Shown here one piece after another: positions 46,706-55,892 of a DNA stretch of 64,000 nucleotides. Position 1 is the first letter of the stretch, and every line of letters begins with the position of its first letter. The stretch lies in NCBI GenBank assembly GCA_052390035.1, contig JBQTHI010000109.1, positions 1-64,000 on the forward strand. The letters run 5' to 3'. The position numbers were made by a program, and so were the translations under genes. The notes beneath the pieces are model-generated. The model was not told the origin of the DNA. It was given only the letters and a program-made list of their open reading frames with translations, and searched no databases. The stretch is from JBQTHI01 sp052390035. Its GTDB lineage: Bacteria; Actinomycetota; Acidimicrobiia; Spongiisociales; ZC4RG35.

Positions 46706-48504
46706 ATCCGGTCGGGAATCTCGATACCAAGGGTGTCGAGAGCCAAAGTGAGGGTACGAAGAGTGAGATCGGCAAGGCCGAGCCAGGAGGCCTGCCGGGC
46801 TGGGTCCGCTTCATCAAGGATGTGACAGGCGTCATAAAAGCGGTTCCAGGTGGAGGCGAGGTCGTAGGCGAACTCCGCCACGTGGTTGGGGGCACGCAGT
46901 TCGGTAGCTCGGCCAACGGCTGGTGGCAACTGGAGCAACTGCAACATCAGGTCTCGTTCGGCCTCCACCACCGGCGCCATCACCGGGCCCGGGCGCAGTC
47001 CACGTGCTACGGCTTTGCGTTGGATCGATCGGATGCGGACCGCCCCGTATTGGAGATAGGGGCCGGTCTTTCCTTCAAAGGAGGCGAAGCGGCCCGGGTC
47101 GAAGAGATAGTCGGAGTTGCGGTTGTTAATGAGATCGCCGAATTTGAGCGCCGCCACCCCCACCAGGTGGGCGATCTGCTCTCGCTCCCCGGCCGGGTAA
47201 TCCTGGGCGATGTCGGCCTCTTCCAGTTTGGCTCGAGCCGCCGTCTCAACGAGTCTGATCAGGTCGGACAGGCTCACCACCCCGCCGGCGCGAGTCTTGA
47301 ACGGTTTGCCGTCGCTGCCATTCATGGTGCCGAAACGGATGTGCTCGAGGTGTACGGAAGGAGGAGCAATGCCCGCCAAACGGGCGGCGCGGAAAACCTG
47401 CTCGAGATGATCCGATTGACGGGCATCGACCACATACAACGCCAAGTCGATGTCGAGGTCGTTGATCCGCAGGTCGACCGTGGCCAGATCGGTCGTCGAG
47501 TAGAGGAAGCCCCCGAGCGAAGTCTCCAGGATCAATGGTGGCAACTCTCGTTTGTCCCCGGCTTGGTCGACGCTGACGATCAGTGCTCCCTCGCTTTCCA
47601 CGGCCAGACCCTGATGGCGAAGCCTTTCAACCAAAGGGGCGAGCCGATCGGCCACGTCCGATTCGCCATACCAGAGGTCGAACTCCACTCCTAACGATGA
47701 GAAGTCGGCGCGCTGGCTCACCTCGGATACGCGTTTCATGTGTCTCCACAACGCCACATAGCCGGGCCGCCCCTGTTGAAGCTCGACCGTCGCCCGGCGG
47801 GCTCGTTCGGCCCACTCCTCGTCCGTGTCCGACCGCTCGGAGGCAGCCGGGTAGATCTCCTGGAGATCGGCCAGCGTCACCGGCGATCCATCCGGATACG
47901 GACCGTCGTAGGTGGAGTCGAAGTAAGGCAGGTCTGGATGTCGCTCCTCGATGGCGACGATGAGAAGACCCATTTGCAGACCCCAGTCACCAAAGTGGGG
48001 ATCGCGGATCACGCGGTGGCCGAGCAGATGGAAGAGGCGGGCGAGGGAGTCGCCGATGATGGTGGCCCGCAGATGGCCTGCGTGCATGGCCTTGGCGACG
48101 TTGGGCCCCGCGTAGTCGACCAGGACCACCAAAGGTGGCGAGGCACGAGGGATCCGCAGCAGCGGGTCGGTCTCGGTTCTTTGGGTTTGCTCGGCGAGGA
48201 ATTGATCGGTGACGGTGAGGTTGATGAAGCCGGGACCGGCCACTTCCACCTTGGCCAGGGCGGCTCTGGCCGGTTCGACCCCGGCCTCAAGCTGGGCGGC
48301 GATGCGGTCGGCCAGGTGACGGGAGTTCTCCGAAGCGACCTTGGCAGCCGCCAGCGCACCATTGCACTGGAACTGGGCGAGCTCAGGACGCGACGACACC
48401 ACCACCTTCCCGAATTCGGGGTTGAGCCCGGCGGCGGCAAACGCCTTTCCAACCAGGTCGGACAGCTCGTCGAGCATCGACATCGCGGGCGCCATTGTGG
48501 TCAT
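46702..48504 (-). CDS. argS: Arginyl-tRNA synthetase
   Basis: The 600-residue class I synthetase charges tRNA-Arg. The HIGH-equivalent is HAGHLRATIIGDS, preceded by VDYAGPNVAKAM; the KMSK-equivalent loop is NGSDGKPFKTRAGG. The C-terminal DALR-like anticodon domain ends in TLTLALDTLGIEIPDRM. The stop overlaps the acetyltransferase start, so both may be expressed together. Confidence 0.95.
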   Translation of the reverse strand: MTTMAPAMSMLDELSDLVGKAFAAAGLNPEFGKVVVSSRPELAQFQCNGALAAAKVASENSRHLADRIAAQLEAGVEPARAALAKVEVAGPGFINLTVTDQFLAEQTQRTETDPLLRIPRASPPLVVLVDYAGPNVAKAMHAGHLRATIIGDSLARLFHLLGHRVIRDPHFGDWGLQMGLLIVAIEERHPDLPYFDSTYDGPYPDGSPVTLADLQEIYPAASERSDTDEEWAERARRATVELQQGRPGYVALWRHMKRVSEVSQRADFSSLGVEFDLWYGESDVADRLAPLVERLRHQGLAVESEGALIVSVDQAGDKRELPPLILETSLGGFLYSTTDLATVDLRINDLDIDLALYVVDARQSDHLEQVFRAARLAGIAPPSVHLEHIRFGTMNGSDGKPFKTRAGGVVSLSDLIRLVETAARAKLEEADIAQDYPAGEREQIAHLVGVAALKFGDLINNRNSDYLFDPGRFASFEGKTGPYLQYGAVRIRSIQRKAVARGLRPGPVMAPVVEAERDLMLQLLQLPPAVGRATELRAPNHVAEFAYDLASTWNRFYDACHILDEADPARQASWLGLADLTLRTLTLALDTLGIEIPDRM

Positions 48505-48522
48505 CCCGCCGGCGGACCGGCC

Positions 48523-50133
48523 CTAACCGACCGGATCCGTTCGCAGCACGGTCATCGTCGGTTGCTCGACCTGCCCAGACTGATAGTTCACTCCCAAAAG
48601 AAAGGTATCGCCAGCCTGCCCGATCAGCGTCACAAAGTTGGCGATGAGGCCGGAGTAGGACTTGGCCCAGGTGTACCCGTCGGCCGAAACGAACACATCG
48701 GTGCGCGGCTTTGGCTCCCTCCAAAATTTGACCAGGTCGGCCAGCGGAAAGGTGAACGTCCTCTCTTCCTGACTTGTGATGGTCACCGAGTCCGTGGCCG
48801 CGTCGTAGGAGCCAACCCCGGTCATGGAGATGTAACTGCGCAAGCCGTCGCCATCATCGACCCGCAGTCCGCCATCAGCAGTCCTTAGTTTCAGGTCGCC
48901 CGACTCGACGATGATCGGCTGGGGGCCTGGGTAAGTGGCGGTTAGGGCAGCGAAACCGTCCGGTCCGGCGCGAATGTCACCAGCTGGCACATCCGCTGTG
49001 GCCTCGACCAGAACGATTCGTTCGCCGTCATTCAGGTAGTAGCGGGCGGGGCTCGCCGTACTTATCCCAATGAGGTTGGGTCCCGCACTCGAATAGACGG
49101 CATTGGGCACTCGATCGTCGGCCCACCAACCGAGCCCAAGGGTAGAGATCGTGGTCTCCTGGTGCCCGGCCGACCACGAGGTCTTGACGAATCTGCCGTT
49201 GGGCAGAACGGCGATCCTCCCGGAAGTTTCGGTCAGCTCGGTCCACTGCATCGCGATGTCGTCCGACCGGAGCAGCAACTGCGTCGAATTGTCGGTGTAG
49301 CGAATGTCGGTCGACCAGACCTTTACCCCCGGTGGCGAGACGATCTCCAACCCTCGGTCGTAGACCCAAAGCGCCAAGTCTCCGGTCGTCAGGGCCGGCT
49401 CTAACTGAGGAGGGATCAGATCCAGGTAGCCGGGATCGAGAGCTCTGGTTGTGTAGGCCGTCAGCAACCCGATGCGATCCGACACGGCCAAGCGGATGTT
49501 GTGGTATTCAGTATCACCGGTGTCGTCGCGTACCGTCGCGGGGGTCCATTGGCGGCCGTCGACCGAGCGCCAGAGCGCCAAACACCCCGGCATCACCCGG
49601 AAGTAGCTCTTGCCGGTTTCGCTCCCGATCGTGCCAGCCGCGGTGAGTCCCTCTCCCCAAACCACCAGGTCATCGATCCTGACCGCTCTTCCGGTCCCGG
49701 CCAGAATCTCGGATTCGGTGATCCAGGCGGTGCCGTCCTCGGAGGAGAGGATCACTACCCGGTCGGTGGGCCGGGGAGGGTTGGCGGCCATCCAATGTCG
49801 CCCCTGGAACTCGACCGGTCCCGCGAAGGAGACATACCCGTCGAGCCCCGACGCCCTCATCAGGGCGAACCTTTCTTCGCCCACCACCGCCACCCGGGAC
49901 TGGGGACGGGCGGTGGTGGTCGTCGCCTCCTCCGGCCGGCGAAGGGTTTCGTCCTCAGGTGGGGCATTGTCGGGTTCGGACGTGGGGATAAGCGCCAGCC
50001 CTGTCATCAGCACCAGCGCCAACACGGTCAGGATAAGGGCGCGGGGACGCCGGGGATTGCCCGGCCTGGCCCGCAGTCGATCGTCGGACTCAGCGTCGAG
50101 TTCCACGATCTCGATATCCGGCTGCTCGGCCAT
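48523..50133 (-). CDS. Membrane-anchored BNR-like protein, paralog A
   Basis: The 536-residue protein begins with IEIVELDAESDD, followed by an N-terminal TM helix near 34-51 (ILTVLALVLMTGLALI) and a large extracytoplasmic domain with repeated LWRSVDGRQWTPA-like segments of the BNR/Asp-box type, suggesting a beta-propeller. It is a tandem paralog of the next gene upstream, sharing ETL-R-P-EEAT, SGLDGY-S-AGPVE and GRHWM segments. The start ATG at 50133 lies 2 bases after the paralog's stop. Function unknown. Confidence 0.68.
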   Translation of the reverse strand: MAEQPDIEIVELDAESDDRLRARPGNPRRPRALILTVLALVLMTGLALIPTSEPDNAPPEDETLRRPEEATTTTARPQSRVAVVGEERFALMRASGLDGYVSFAGPVEFQGRHWMAANPPRPTDRVVILSSEDGTAWITESEILAGTGRAVRIDDLVVWGEGLTAAGTIGSETGKSYFRVMPGCLALWRSVDGRQWTPATVRDDTGDTEYHNIRLAVSDRIGLLTAYTTRALDPGYLDLIPPQLEPALTTGDLALWVYDRGLEIVSPPGVKVWSTDIRYTDNSTQLLLRSDDIAMQWTELTETSGRIAVLPNGRFVKTSWSAGHQETTISTLGLGWWADDRVPNAVYSSAGPNLIGISTASPARYYLNDGERIVLVEATADVPAGDIRAGPDGFAALTATYPGPQPIIVESGDLKLRTADGGLRVDDGDGLRSYISMTGVGSYDAATDSVTITSQEERTFTFPLADLVKFWREPKPRTDVFVSADGYTWAKSYSGLIANFVTLIGQAGDTFLLGVNYQSGQVEQPTMTVLRTDPVG

Positions 50134-50135
50134 GT

Positions 50136-51773
50136 CTAATCGAAAGGCCCCGCCCGGTAGACGGTCATCGGCTCCCCCGGGCCGCGGCCGGTCCCGACGG
50201 AGCCGAACAGAAAGAAGTCGGCGCCCCCGCCAACCAGTCGCAGATCATTGGAGAAAAGGCCGATCTGCCCGCTTGACCAGTTGACCCCATCCGTCGAGAC
50301 ATACAGGTCGTATCGGGGCGGTGGGTAGGCAGATAGCCCTTGTAGGTCGGCTAGGGAAAACTCGAAAGTCTGGTCGCCGGCGACGACGGTGACCATATCG
50401 GTGGCCGGGTTGTAGCGGTGTGGGGCGTAGGGAAAGATCTGGATCGGCTCGGATAGGTCGGGCCCGGTCAGGGTGAGGTCGGAGGTGAGCGTATAGCCGC
50501 CCGCCCCGACGCTCATTGATCGGTATTTCGTATGGGTCGCCACGGTGGCTGCCAACCCGGCCGGCCCACCGTCCAGCGCCACGTAACCACTCCGGCCGTC
50601 TATCTCGGACGGAAAGCTGACCGTGACGAAGCCGGCTCCGTCGCCGATCAAGTAGCTGGTGCCGGACAATCGTTGTCCGGCCACCCGGTCACCCCAGTTC
50701 ACGTAATAGTGGGCGGGCGGAACCCTGGAGTTGAGTTGCCAAACCACCCCAAAAGCAGAGGTGAAGGAGCCAGGGCCGATGGTCACAAAGCCGCCCTCCG
50801 GGAGCACGGCGATTGTTCCTGCGAACCCGTCGAATGGCTCGGTGACCTCCCAGCGCTCTCCGACGCCGGAGCGGAAGAGGAACCCCTTACCGGTCTGATC
50901 CCAAAGTGAGGTCGAGGTCGAGAAGATCACGAGTCCGGGTGGGGCGGCGATCTCCAACCGCCCGTATCCCGGCCACAACCACAGATCACCCCTGGTCAGG
51001 GCCGGCTCCAGTTCGGCGGGGATCGCACCCAGCACAGCCGCAGGGTTGGTCGTGGTCTCCCTCCAACCGTTGACGAGGAGGGTCGAGCCACTGGTCACCA
51101 CCTGATTGACCCAAAATTGGGTGTTGGCAATGGGGGCGCCCAGCGCTTCGGCCCGCCAGTCTCGACCGTCGGTGGAACGCCAGACTGTGAGGTCCCCGGG
51201 GAGTGTTAGCCAGTAGGGACTGCCCGCCCTGGCACCGACGGTTCCGGCGGCGACCAGACCAGCGTTTGAAAGTGCCATCTCATCGACCCGGAGCGCCCCC
51301 CCGGGCGGGGCCACCAGTTCGGTCTCGACGGCCCACGCCCCACCGTCTGCGGAGGACAGAACCACCGCCTTTAGGGCGGGTGGAGGCGGGGTGCCGATGA
51401 CCCAATGGCGGCCGTTCATCTCGACGGGACCTGCCAGTGAGGCATAGCCGTCCAGCCCCGACACGAGGGAAATGGGGAAGGACTCATCTGTAACGACCCC
51501 GACCAGCATCTCCGGCCGGGTCGGGACGGTGGTGGCCTCGGCCGGCCGGGGAAGGGTTTCGGCGACGGGTTGGGCCACCTCCGGCTCGGCGGCGGGCAAC
51601 AGAGCCACTGCCGCCAGCATCACCATCGCCCCCGCTAAGAGGATCAGCCCCTGGTGACCTCCGGATGCGGCCGGTTGGGTCGGCGGCCGAGCCTCGGGTT
51701 CACGATCGAGCTCGACGATCTCAATCTGGGCCCGATCGGCGGTGGGATCAGTATTTGGCCAACTCCTGGGCAT
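50136..51773 (-). CDS. Membrane-anchored BNR-like protein, paralog B
   Basis: The 545-residue protein has the same layout as its downstream paralog: a conserved IEIVELD motif near 16-22, a TM helix near 45-62 and an extracytoplasmic domain with LTVWRSTDGRDWRAEA, SGLDGYASLAGPVEMNGRHW and later LYVSTDGVNW. The first plausible start is the ATG at 51773, which overlaps the E1 dehydrogenase stop by 26 bases; no other in-frame start precedes IEIVELD. The gene is possibly co-transcribed with the E1 gene. Confidence 0.65.
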   Translation of the reverse strand: MPRSWPNTDPTADRAQIEIVELDREPEARPPTQPAASGGHQGLILLAGAMVMLAAVALLPAAEPEVAQPVAETLPRPAEATTVPTRPEMLVGVVTDESFPISLVSGLDGYASLAGPVEMNGRHWVIGTPPPPALKAVVLSSADGGAWAVETELVAPPGGALRVDEMALSNAGLVAAGTVGARAGSPYWLTLPGDLTVWRSTDGRDWRAEALGAPIANTQFWVNQVVTSGSTLLVNGWRETTTNPAAVLGAIPAELEPALTRGDLWLWPGYGRLEIAAPPGLVIFSTSTSLWDQTGKGFLFRSGVGERWEVTEPFDGFAGTIAVLPEGGFVTIGPGSFTSAFGVVWQLNSRVPPAHYYVNWGDRVAGQRLSGTSYLIGDGAGFVTVSFPSEIDGRSGYVALDGGPAGLAATVATHTKYRSMSVGAGGYTLTSDLTLTGPDLSEPIQIFPYAPHRYNPATDMVTVVAGDQTFEFSLADLQGLSAYPPPRYDLYVSTDGVNWSSGQIGLFSNDLRLVGGGADFFLFGSVGTGRGPGEPMTVYRAGPFD

Positions 51774-53775
51774 GGCGGATGATTCCCTCGGGGTTGGGAT
51801 AAACCATTTCTTCGAGCTCGGAGGCATAAGGGAAGGCGGGCAGATCACCCAGGGCATAGCGGCGAACCGGGGCGTCGAGCCACTCGAACGCCTTGTCGGC
51901 CACCTGGGCGGCCAGCTCCGCCCCGTACCCAACGAATTCATTGTCCTCGTGAACGATCAACACCCGGCTGGTCTTTCGCACCGAGGCTTCGATGGTGGGC
52001 CAGTCGAGCGGCTTGAGGGTCCGCAAGTCGATCACCTCCGGGGAGATGTCGAGCGCCTCGAGCGGGTCCACCGCTTCCATCGTGAAGTGGGCCATCGCCC
52101 CGTAGGTGAGGATGGTGAGGTCAGAGCCGGAATGGCGGATGGCCGCCTGGCCGATGGGGACCCGCCACTCACCTTCGGGATACGGTCCTTTGGCCAGTCG
52201 ATAGAGTTTCTTCGGTTCGAGGAACATCACCGGATCGGGGTCCTCGACCGCCGAGAAGAGGAGACCCTTGACATCGGCGGGAGTGGAGGGCGCCACCACC
52301 TTGAGGCCGGGGACATGGGCGTAATAGACCTCGATCGACTGCGAGTGGTAGAGGGCGCCGTGGATACCACCCCCGAATGGAACCCGGATGACGATCGGGC
52401 ATGACCATTGCCCGTTGCTGCGGTAGTGGATCCGGGCTGCCTCTGAAACGATCTGGTCAAAAGCCGGGTGGATGTAGTCGGCGAACTGGATCTCGGCGAT
52501 CGGTTTGGCGCCGGCCGCGGACATCCCGATGGCCAGCCCGGCGATCAGTGATTCCGAGATCGGGGTGTTGAAGCAACGGGCATCGCCGAACCGTTCAGTT
52601 AGTCCTTGGGTGGCCTTGAAGACCCCGCCCTTTTTCCCGGCCACGTCTTCGCCGAAAACGGTGGTGTCGGGGTGGACTTCCATGACTTCGTGAATTGCCC
52701 GGTTGATGGCCGTGATCAGGTTCACCTCAGCACCGGCCGGCCGCACGGTGGGGGCGGTTACGGCCGGCCCCGGTTCGATCAGCCTGGCGTACACGTGGCT
52801 GTATGGGTCGTCGGGCGGTGGCGATGCCTCCGCCTCCTCGACCGCACTCGCCACCGAGCGGGTTACCTCTTCTCCGATCTGCTGCTCGTCGGCGGCAGTG
52901 AGGAGCCGCTCTTCGATCAGATATTGCTTGAGGGTGGTCAGTGGATCTTGCCGGCGCCACTCCTCCACCTCTTCCCGGTCTCGGTAGAGCCGATCGTCGT
53001 CGTCCGAGGTGTGGGCGTAGTACCGGTAGGTCTCGGCCTCGATCAAGCTGGGACCGTCTCCCCGGCGGGCTCGGTCGGCCGCCTCCCGAACCACGCGGAA
53101 GACCTCGAGCGGATCGTTGCCGTCCACCAGGTAGCCCTCGATCCCATAGCCGGTTGCCCGTTGGTGGATGGCCCCGGCCACCTCATCTTTGCTCGGCACC
53201 GAGATGGCATAACGGTTGTTCTCTGTAATGAAAAGCATCGGCAGCCGGTGGATGCCGGCGAAGTTGACCGACTCGTGCCAATCCCCCTCCGAGGTGGAGC
53301 CTTCGCCTCCATAAACCACCACCACCCCCGGCTGTTCTCGAATCTGGAGAGCCCGAGCGATGCCGGCGGCGTGGGGGTACTGGGTGCCGATGCACGAGGA
53401 TTGGGTGAACACCCGGCGAGGGACATCCGACCAGTGGTTGGGGATCTGGCGTCCACCGGAGAGAGGATCGTCGCCTCGGGCAAAGGCGGCCAGAAACACG
53501 TCGCGGATCGGAGTGCCCCATGCCAACGCCACCCCCAGGTCGCGGTAATAGGGGAGCAGCCAATCGCGTTCGGGGTCGAGGGCGAAGACCGAGGCGACCT
53601 GGACCGCCTCATGACCGGACGAGCCGACCACGAAGGGGATTCGTCCCTGACGGTTGAGGGCGTACATGCGGTCGTCGATCCGGCGGGCGGTGAGCATCAG
53701 CCGGTACATGTCGAGTAGGTGGTCATCGGACAGCCCCAGGTCACGATGATGAAGGTGGCGTTTCATCCACTCCAT
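51748..53775 (-). CDS. 2-oxoacid dehydrogenase E1, alpha-beta fusion
   Basis: The 675-residue protein carries the E1 alpha half, with the TPP/Mg motif GGEGSTSEGDWHESVNFAG and ITENNRYAISV, then the E1 beta half, FGEDVAGKKGGVFKATQGL and NTPISESLIAGLAIGMS. The pattern is closest to branched-chain/pyruvate E1. It decarboxylates a 2-oxoacid and passes the acyl group to a lipoyl E2, which is not in the window. Start ATG at 53775 is uncertain (other ATGs at 53766 and 53856); AAAGGAG lies near 53812, too far from it. Confidence 0.88.
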   Translation of the reverse strand: MEWMKRHLHHRDLGLSDDHLLDMYRLMLTARRIDDRMYALNRQGRIPFVVGSSGHEAVQVASVFALDPERDWLLPYYRDLGVALAWGTPIRDVFLAAFARGDDPLSGGRQIPNHWSDVPRRVFTQSSCIGTQYPHAAGIARALQIREQPGVVVVYGGEGSTSEGDWHESVNFAGIHRLPMLFITENNRYAISVPSKDEVAGAIHQRATGYGIEGYLVDGNDPLEVFRVVREAADRARRGDGPSLIEAETYRYYAHTSDDDDRLYRDREEVEEWRRQDPLTTLKQYLIEERLLTAADEQQIGEEVTRSVASAVEEAEASPPPDDPYSHVYARLIEPGPAVTAPTVRPAGAEVNLITAINRAIHEVMEVHPDTTVFGEDVAGKKGGVFKATQGLTERFGDARCFNTPISESLIAGLAIGMSAAGAKPIAEIQFADYIHPAFDQIVSEAARIHYRSNGQWSCPIVIRVPFGGGIHGALYHSQSIEVYYAHVPGLKVVAPSTPADVKGLLFSAVEDPDPVMFLEPKKLYRLAKGPYPEGEWRVPIGQAAIRHSGSDLTILTYGAMAHFTMEAVDPLEALDISPEVIDLRTLKPLDWPTIEASVRKTSRVLIVHEDNEFVGYGAELAAQVADKAFEWLDAPVRRYALGDLPAFPYASELEEMVYPNPEGIIRHAQELAKY

Positions 53776-53869
53776 GGGGATGACAGCTCTCGGAAGGGGA
53801 TGGCGCTCCTTTCTGTGGAAAGTGTAACGGTCCGGGCCGGCGATGGACCTGCCCATTTAGGATGATCGG

Positions 53870-54634
53870 ATGATCAAGTCGGCATACCTGCGGGTCTACC
53901 TGCCGGAGACCAAGGTCCGCGCTTGGGAGCAACACCCGGCACGATCGAACGTGCGGTCTCGGCGGTGGGAGCCTTACGGTTTTGTCGGTGAGTCGATGAT
54001 TGAAGACGCTCTCATCGTCGAATGGCGAGGCGAAAGGTACGTCTGCCCGCGGCGCCCTCAGCTGCGGATGCTGGAGGGGGTTCTCGCCATGTACCGGGCG
54101 CTCGAGGTTCACGGACAGTCGGTCATCATCCCCGAGCGGGTCGCTCGACAGGCCGACCGGGAGCTGCGCCACCTTCGGGCCGGGGAGCCGGACATCAGGT
54201 CGCAGATCCTCACCTCTGCCTGGCATGTTCCGCTGCGCTGGTTCGTTGCCTTCGACGCGACAGAACGAGTCTTCGACGACGAGGAAGGGCGGGTATCGCT
54301 TCGCTACCGAACCTCCCTGGAGCAGGCTCTGAGTCGGATCGATCGGGCTGTGGCGTTGCTCACCAGCGCCCAAATGTCCGAAACCCTCATCGACTACCTG
54401 GCCTCGCTGGGCGTGTGGCTGCGTGACTTCCCACCGGAGTCGATGGTCGAGCTCGACTATGGCGACGTTGTCGAGCTGTTCGCCATAGCCGATGTGGTCC
54501 TCGATGAGTCGGCGGCCGAGATCTGGGCCTCGATCGAAGCGATGGCGGCCGGCGACGCCGCGGCCGCCGCTGAGCTGTATACCGCGGTCGTGGCTCGGTG
54601 GGAGCCGGCCCAGGCGGTGGCGTTCTCCAACTGA
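53870..54634 (+). CDS. Conserved hypothetical protein
   Basis: The 254-residue cytoplasmic protein begins MIKSAYLRVYLPETKVRAWE, with a helical C-terminal half (about 145-250). The opening YLRVYLP resembles a class of uncharacterised actinobacterial proteins, but I cannot name its domain with confidence. The start is ATG at 53870. It is divergent from the E1 gene and precedes the acyl-CoA dehydrogenase gene by 23 bases. Confidence 0.7.
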   Translation: MIKSAYLRVYLPETKVRAWEQHPARSNVRSRRWEPYGFVGESMIEDALIVEWRGERYVCPRRPQLRMLEGVLAMYRALEVHGQSVIIPERVARQADRELRHLRAGEPDIRSQILTSAWHVPLRWFVAFDATERVFDDEEGRVSLRYRTSLEQALSRIDRAVALLTSAQMSETLIDYLASLGVWLRDFPPESMVELDYGDVVELFAIADVVLDESAAEIWASIEAMAAGDAAAAAELYTAVVARWEPAQAVAFSN

Positions 54635-54657
54635 TACGCCACTGGTAGTTTGGGGCC

Positions 54658-55833
54658 ATGGACCCCAAACCCACCGATTTCCTCGACATCGATTTCCTCC
54701 TCTCCGATGAAGAGAAGTTGCTCCGCCACACGGTGCGCCGTTTCACCGAGGAGCGGATCCTCCCGGAAGTGGGGGAATGGTGGGAGCAGGGGACCTTTCC
54801 GGCGGAGTTGTCCAAAGAGATGGGGGCCATGGGTCTGCTCGGCATGCACCTCGAGGGTTACGGGTGTGCCGGGACCAGTGCCACTGCCTATGGGCTCGCC
54901 TGCCTCGAATTGGAGGCGGGGGATTCGGGAACCCGCAGCTTTGTTTCGGTGCAGGGCTCGCTGGCGATGTTCCCCATCTGGAGGTTCGGTTCGGAGGAGC
55001 AGAAGCAGACCTGGCTGCCCCCGATGGCGGCAGGGGAAATCATCGGTTGTTTTGGGCTAACCGAACCGGATTCCGGTTCGGATCCGGCTTCGATGCGAAC
55101 GGCTGCCCGCCGGGATGGGTCCGACTGGGTGATCAACGGGACCAAGATGTGGATCACCAACGGCAATGTGGCCGACGTTGCTGTGGTGTGGGCAAAAGCC
55201 GAGGGTGGGATAAGGGGCTTCATCGTTCCGACCAATAGCAAGGGCTTCACCGCCAACCTCATCCACCGCAAGGCCTCCCTGCGAGCTTCGATCACCTCCG
55301 AACTGGTGCTTGAGGACGTGAGAGTTCCGGAAGACTTCGTGCTGCCCGGGGTTTCCTCGATGAGAGGCCCGCTCTCCTGCCTGAACGAGGCCCGCTTCGG
55401 CATCTTGTGGGGAGTGATGGGAGCGGCCCGGGCGTGTTATGAGTCGGCCCTCGCCTATGCGGGTAGTCGTAGCCAATTTGGCAGCCCGATCGGGGCCTTC
55501 CAGCTCACCCAGCAGAAACTGGTGGAGATGATGGTGGCCGTCAATCGCGGCACCCTGATAGCTCTTCACCTGGGACGAATGAAAGACGAGCACCGACTGA
55601 GTCCCGAGCAAGTCAGCTTTGGAAAGTTGGACAATGTGCGCAACGCCCTAGAGGTGGCCCGCACCGCTCGTTCGGTACTCGGGGCCAACGGCATCACACT
55701 CGAATATCCCGTCATCCGCCACATGACCAACCTGGAGACCGTGTACACGTACGAGGGGACCAACGAGATCCACACCCTCATCCTGGGCCAAGCCCTCACC
55801 GGGATCGCGGCCTTTAAGTCGAGCAAGCGCTAA
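54658..55833 (+). CDS. Acyl-CoA dehydrogenase, glutaryl-CoA-dehydrogenase-like
   Basis: The 391-residue FAD enzyme has GCFGLTEPDSGSDPASMRT, KMWITNGNVADVAVVWAK and the catalytic-glutamate region TYEGTNEIHTLILGQALTG near residue 370. The segment GDSGTRSFVSVQGSLAM has the Arg that binds the substrate carboxylate in glutaryl-CoA dehydrogenase and the neighbouring acidic residue. It would oxidise and decarboxylate glutaryl-CoA to crotonyl-CoA if the assignment is right. The start is ATG at 54658. Confidence 0.87.
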   Translation: MDPKPTDFLDIDFLLSDEEKLLRHTVRRFTEERILPEVGEWWEQGTFPAELSKEMGAMGLLGMHLEGYGCAGTSATAYGLACLELEAGDSGTRSFVSVQGSLAMFPIWRFGSEEQKQTWLPPMAAGEIIGCFGLTEPDSGSDPASMRTAARRDGSDWVINGTKMWITNGNVADVAVVWAKAEGGIRGFIVPTNSKGFTANLIHRKASLRASITSELVLEDVRVPEDFVLPGVSSMRGPLSCLNEARFGILWGVMGAARACYESALAYAGSRSQFGSPIGAFQLTQQKLVEMMVAVNRGTLIALHLGRMKDEHRLSPEQVSFGKLDNVRNALEVARTARSVLGANGITLEYPVIRHMTNLETVYTYEGTNEIHTLILGQALTGIAAFKSSKR

Positions 55834-55853
55834 ATCCCAAACCCAGGGTTCCT

Positions 55854-55871
55854 GCCAACGATATCGTTGGC
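55854..55871. repeat. 18-bp perfect palindrome between convergent genes
   Basis: GCCAACGATATCGTTGGC reads the same on both strands. It lies between the stop of the acyl-CoA dehydrogenase gene (55833) and the metX stop (55893). It could act as a bidirectional terminator stem (7 bp with an ATAT loop), but no T run follows, or as a protein-binding site. Confidence 0.6.
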
Positions 55872-55892
55872 TGCAGCCCCAAGAATGCGTAA

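Noticed and set aside
47740..48888. Open frame of 382 codons antisense to argS
   Set aside because: No recognisable motif and full overlap with argS.
52606..53718. Open frame of 370 codons antisense to the E1 gene
   Set aside because: No family signal; overlaps conserved TPP-binding regions on the other strand.
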